From assembly GCA_001778275.1 (NCBI GenBank), contig MFGM01000054.1, forward strand, positions 1 to 6,032: a stretch of DNA of 6,032 bases, in the 5' to 3' direction. The DNA comes from Candidatus Falkowbacteria bacterium RIFOXYC2_FULL_48_21. Lineage in GTDB: Bacteria > Patescibacteriota > Patescibacteriia > UBA11705 > JABHMO01. This document shows, one piece after another, positions 5,579-6,032 of this stretch. A program made the translations under genes and the position numbers. Within the stretch, counting starts at the first letter, position 1. Each line of letters begins with the position of its first letter. The notes beneath the pieces were generated by a model. The model was not told the origin of the DNA. It saw only the letters and a list, made by a program, of their open reading frames with translations, and did no database searches.

Positions 5579-5613
5579 AAAAGAAAAAGCCCGTCCGATG
5601 AAGGACGAGCCTT
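5579..5613 (-). terminator. Intrinsic terminator of the cyclic-nucleotide-binding protein gene
   Basis: On the minus strand AAGGCTCGTCC (5603-5613) pairs with GGACGGGCTTT (5586-5596) over 11 positions with two G-U pairs, around loop TTCATC. The stem ends in a U-rich run TTTTTCTTTT (complement of 5579-5588). It begins 6 bases after the stop codon at 5620-5622. This is a textbook Rho-independent terminator and separates this gene from the next one downstream. Confidence 0.88.
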
Positions 5614-5619
5614 GATAGT

Positions 5620-6032
5620 TTACGCTGACCGGCCGAAGGACAGCGTGGCGGCCAGTCGTTGGAGCCATGAGCGTTGATTCAGCTCGCGCGTGTTTTCCAT
5701 GTTTTCCGAGCGCAAGGCGCGGATCACGCCTTGGCGGCTGGATATTTCTTCGTTGGCGAAACGGAGCTTGTCGCCGAGCATTTTGGCGATGTTCCAAATG
5801 ACTTGTTGGATCAGTACGGGCATGGATAAGCGAAATTCGTTGAACTTGTCGCGGTCAATGACTAGCGTTTCCAAGCGAGCGGAAGAGGCGATGACGGTGG
5901 CGGTGCGTTTGGCGTTTTCTTGCACCAAGCAGACTTCTCCGATCACGGCGCCGGGGGTGAACTTGTGAACGATTGAGCCATTCACTTTCACGACGGCTTC
6001 TCCGTTTCTGATCAGAAACATCTCGTTGCCGA
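5620..6032 (-). CDS. Cyclic-nucleotide-binding (Crp-like) domain protein, C-terminal part
   Basis: The gene is cut by the right edge. The frame is open through 6030 (codons GNE before the Met at 6019-6021), and the first strands of the domain are missing, so that Met is internal and not the start. About 136 residues are visible. Numbering from that Met, the beta-roll reads FLIRNGEAVVKVNG (2-15), then PGAVIGE (23-29), and the phosphate-binding cassette GEVCLVQENAKRTATV (28-43). Its Glu29 and Arg39 sit where cAMP-binding proteins hold the ribose and phosphate. The domain ends in IDRDKFNEF (55-63). A long helix with coiled-coil character follows (about 68-115) and then a short basic tail (SWLQRLAATLSFGRSA). 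No helix-turn-helix follows, so it is not a Crp-type DNA-binding regulator in this part. The binding domain may sense a nucleotide or serve as a scaffold. Any N-terminal domain lies outside the window. Confidence 0.88.
   Translation of the reverse strand, partial: GNEMFLIRNGEAVVKVNGSIVHKFTPGAVIGEVCLVQENAKRTATVIASSARLETLVIDRDKFNEFRLSMPVLIQQVIWNIAKMLGDKLRFANEEISSRQGVIRALRSENMENTRELNQRSWLQRLAATLSFGRSA

Overview
The window reads as ordinary bacterial chromosome, probably from the Candidate Phyla Radiation (Patescibacteria), with Parcubacteria-like as the best guess. The main support is the CTP synthase. It keeps every catalytic element but carries the variant signature I associate with CPR sequences (GGVMSGVGKG P-loop, GGTVGEYQN after the magnesium-binding Glu). 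Compact spacing, U-rich leaders without Shine-Dalgarno sequences and several family-poor proteins fit the same picture. In-frame TAA, TAG and TGA all act as stops, so the standard code applies. The organism call is inference from memory of these families; no search was run.

Left half, plus strand (63-3545): an S41-family C-terminal processing peptidase (ctpA-like), then a 94-bp gap with a striking 19-bp perfect inverted repeat, then ribosomal protein bL9 (rplI), an A/T-rich terminator-like hairpin over its stop codon, a pyrimidine-rich leader and CTP synthase (pyrG). These three genes do envelope proteolysis, translation and nucleotide synthesis. They share direction but no evident pathway, and each gap has its own structure, so they may be separate transcription units.

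Centre (3546-3638): pyrG converges with a minus-strand gene at a hairpin that should terminate transcription from both sides.

Right half, minus strand (3639-6032): an orphan 106-residue protein with the only strong Shine-Dalgarno of the window and a TTGACA -35 box. Upstream of it, about 95 bp (4022-4117) are packed with GTTAATC-type half-sites arranged in pairs at 9-nt pitch. Further right is a 446-454-residue GT-B-fold glycosyltransferase-like protein resembling MurG/MGDG-synthase/UgtP enzymes, then the C-terminal part of a cyclic-nucleotide-binding-domain protein that runs off the right edge and ends in a good intrinsic terminator.

I see no CRISPR array, tRNA, rRNA, transposase, phage gene or defence system. 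No gap exceeds 300 bases. The unexplained signals are mostly non-coding: the GTTAATC array, the multi-state inverted repeat before rplI, and the pyrG leader.
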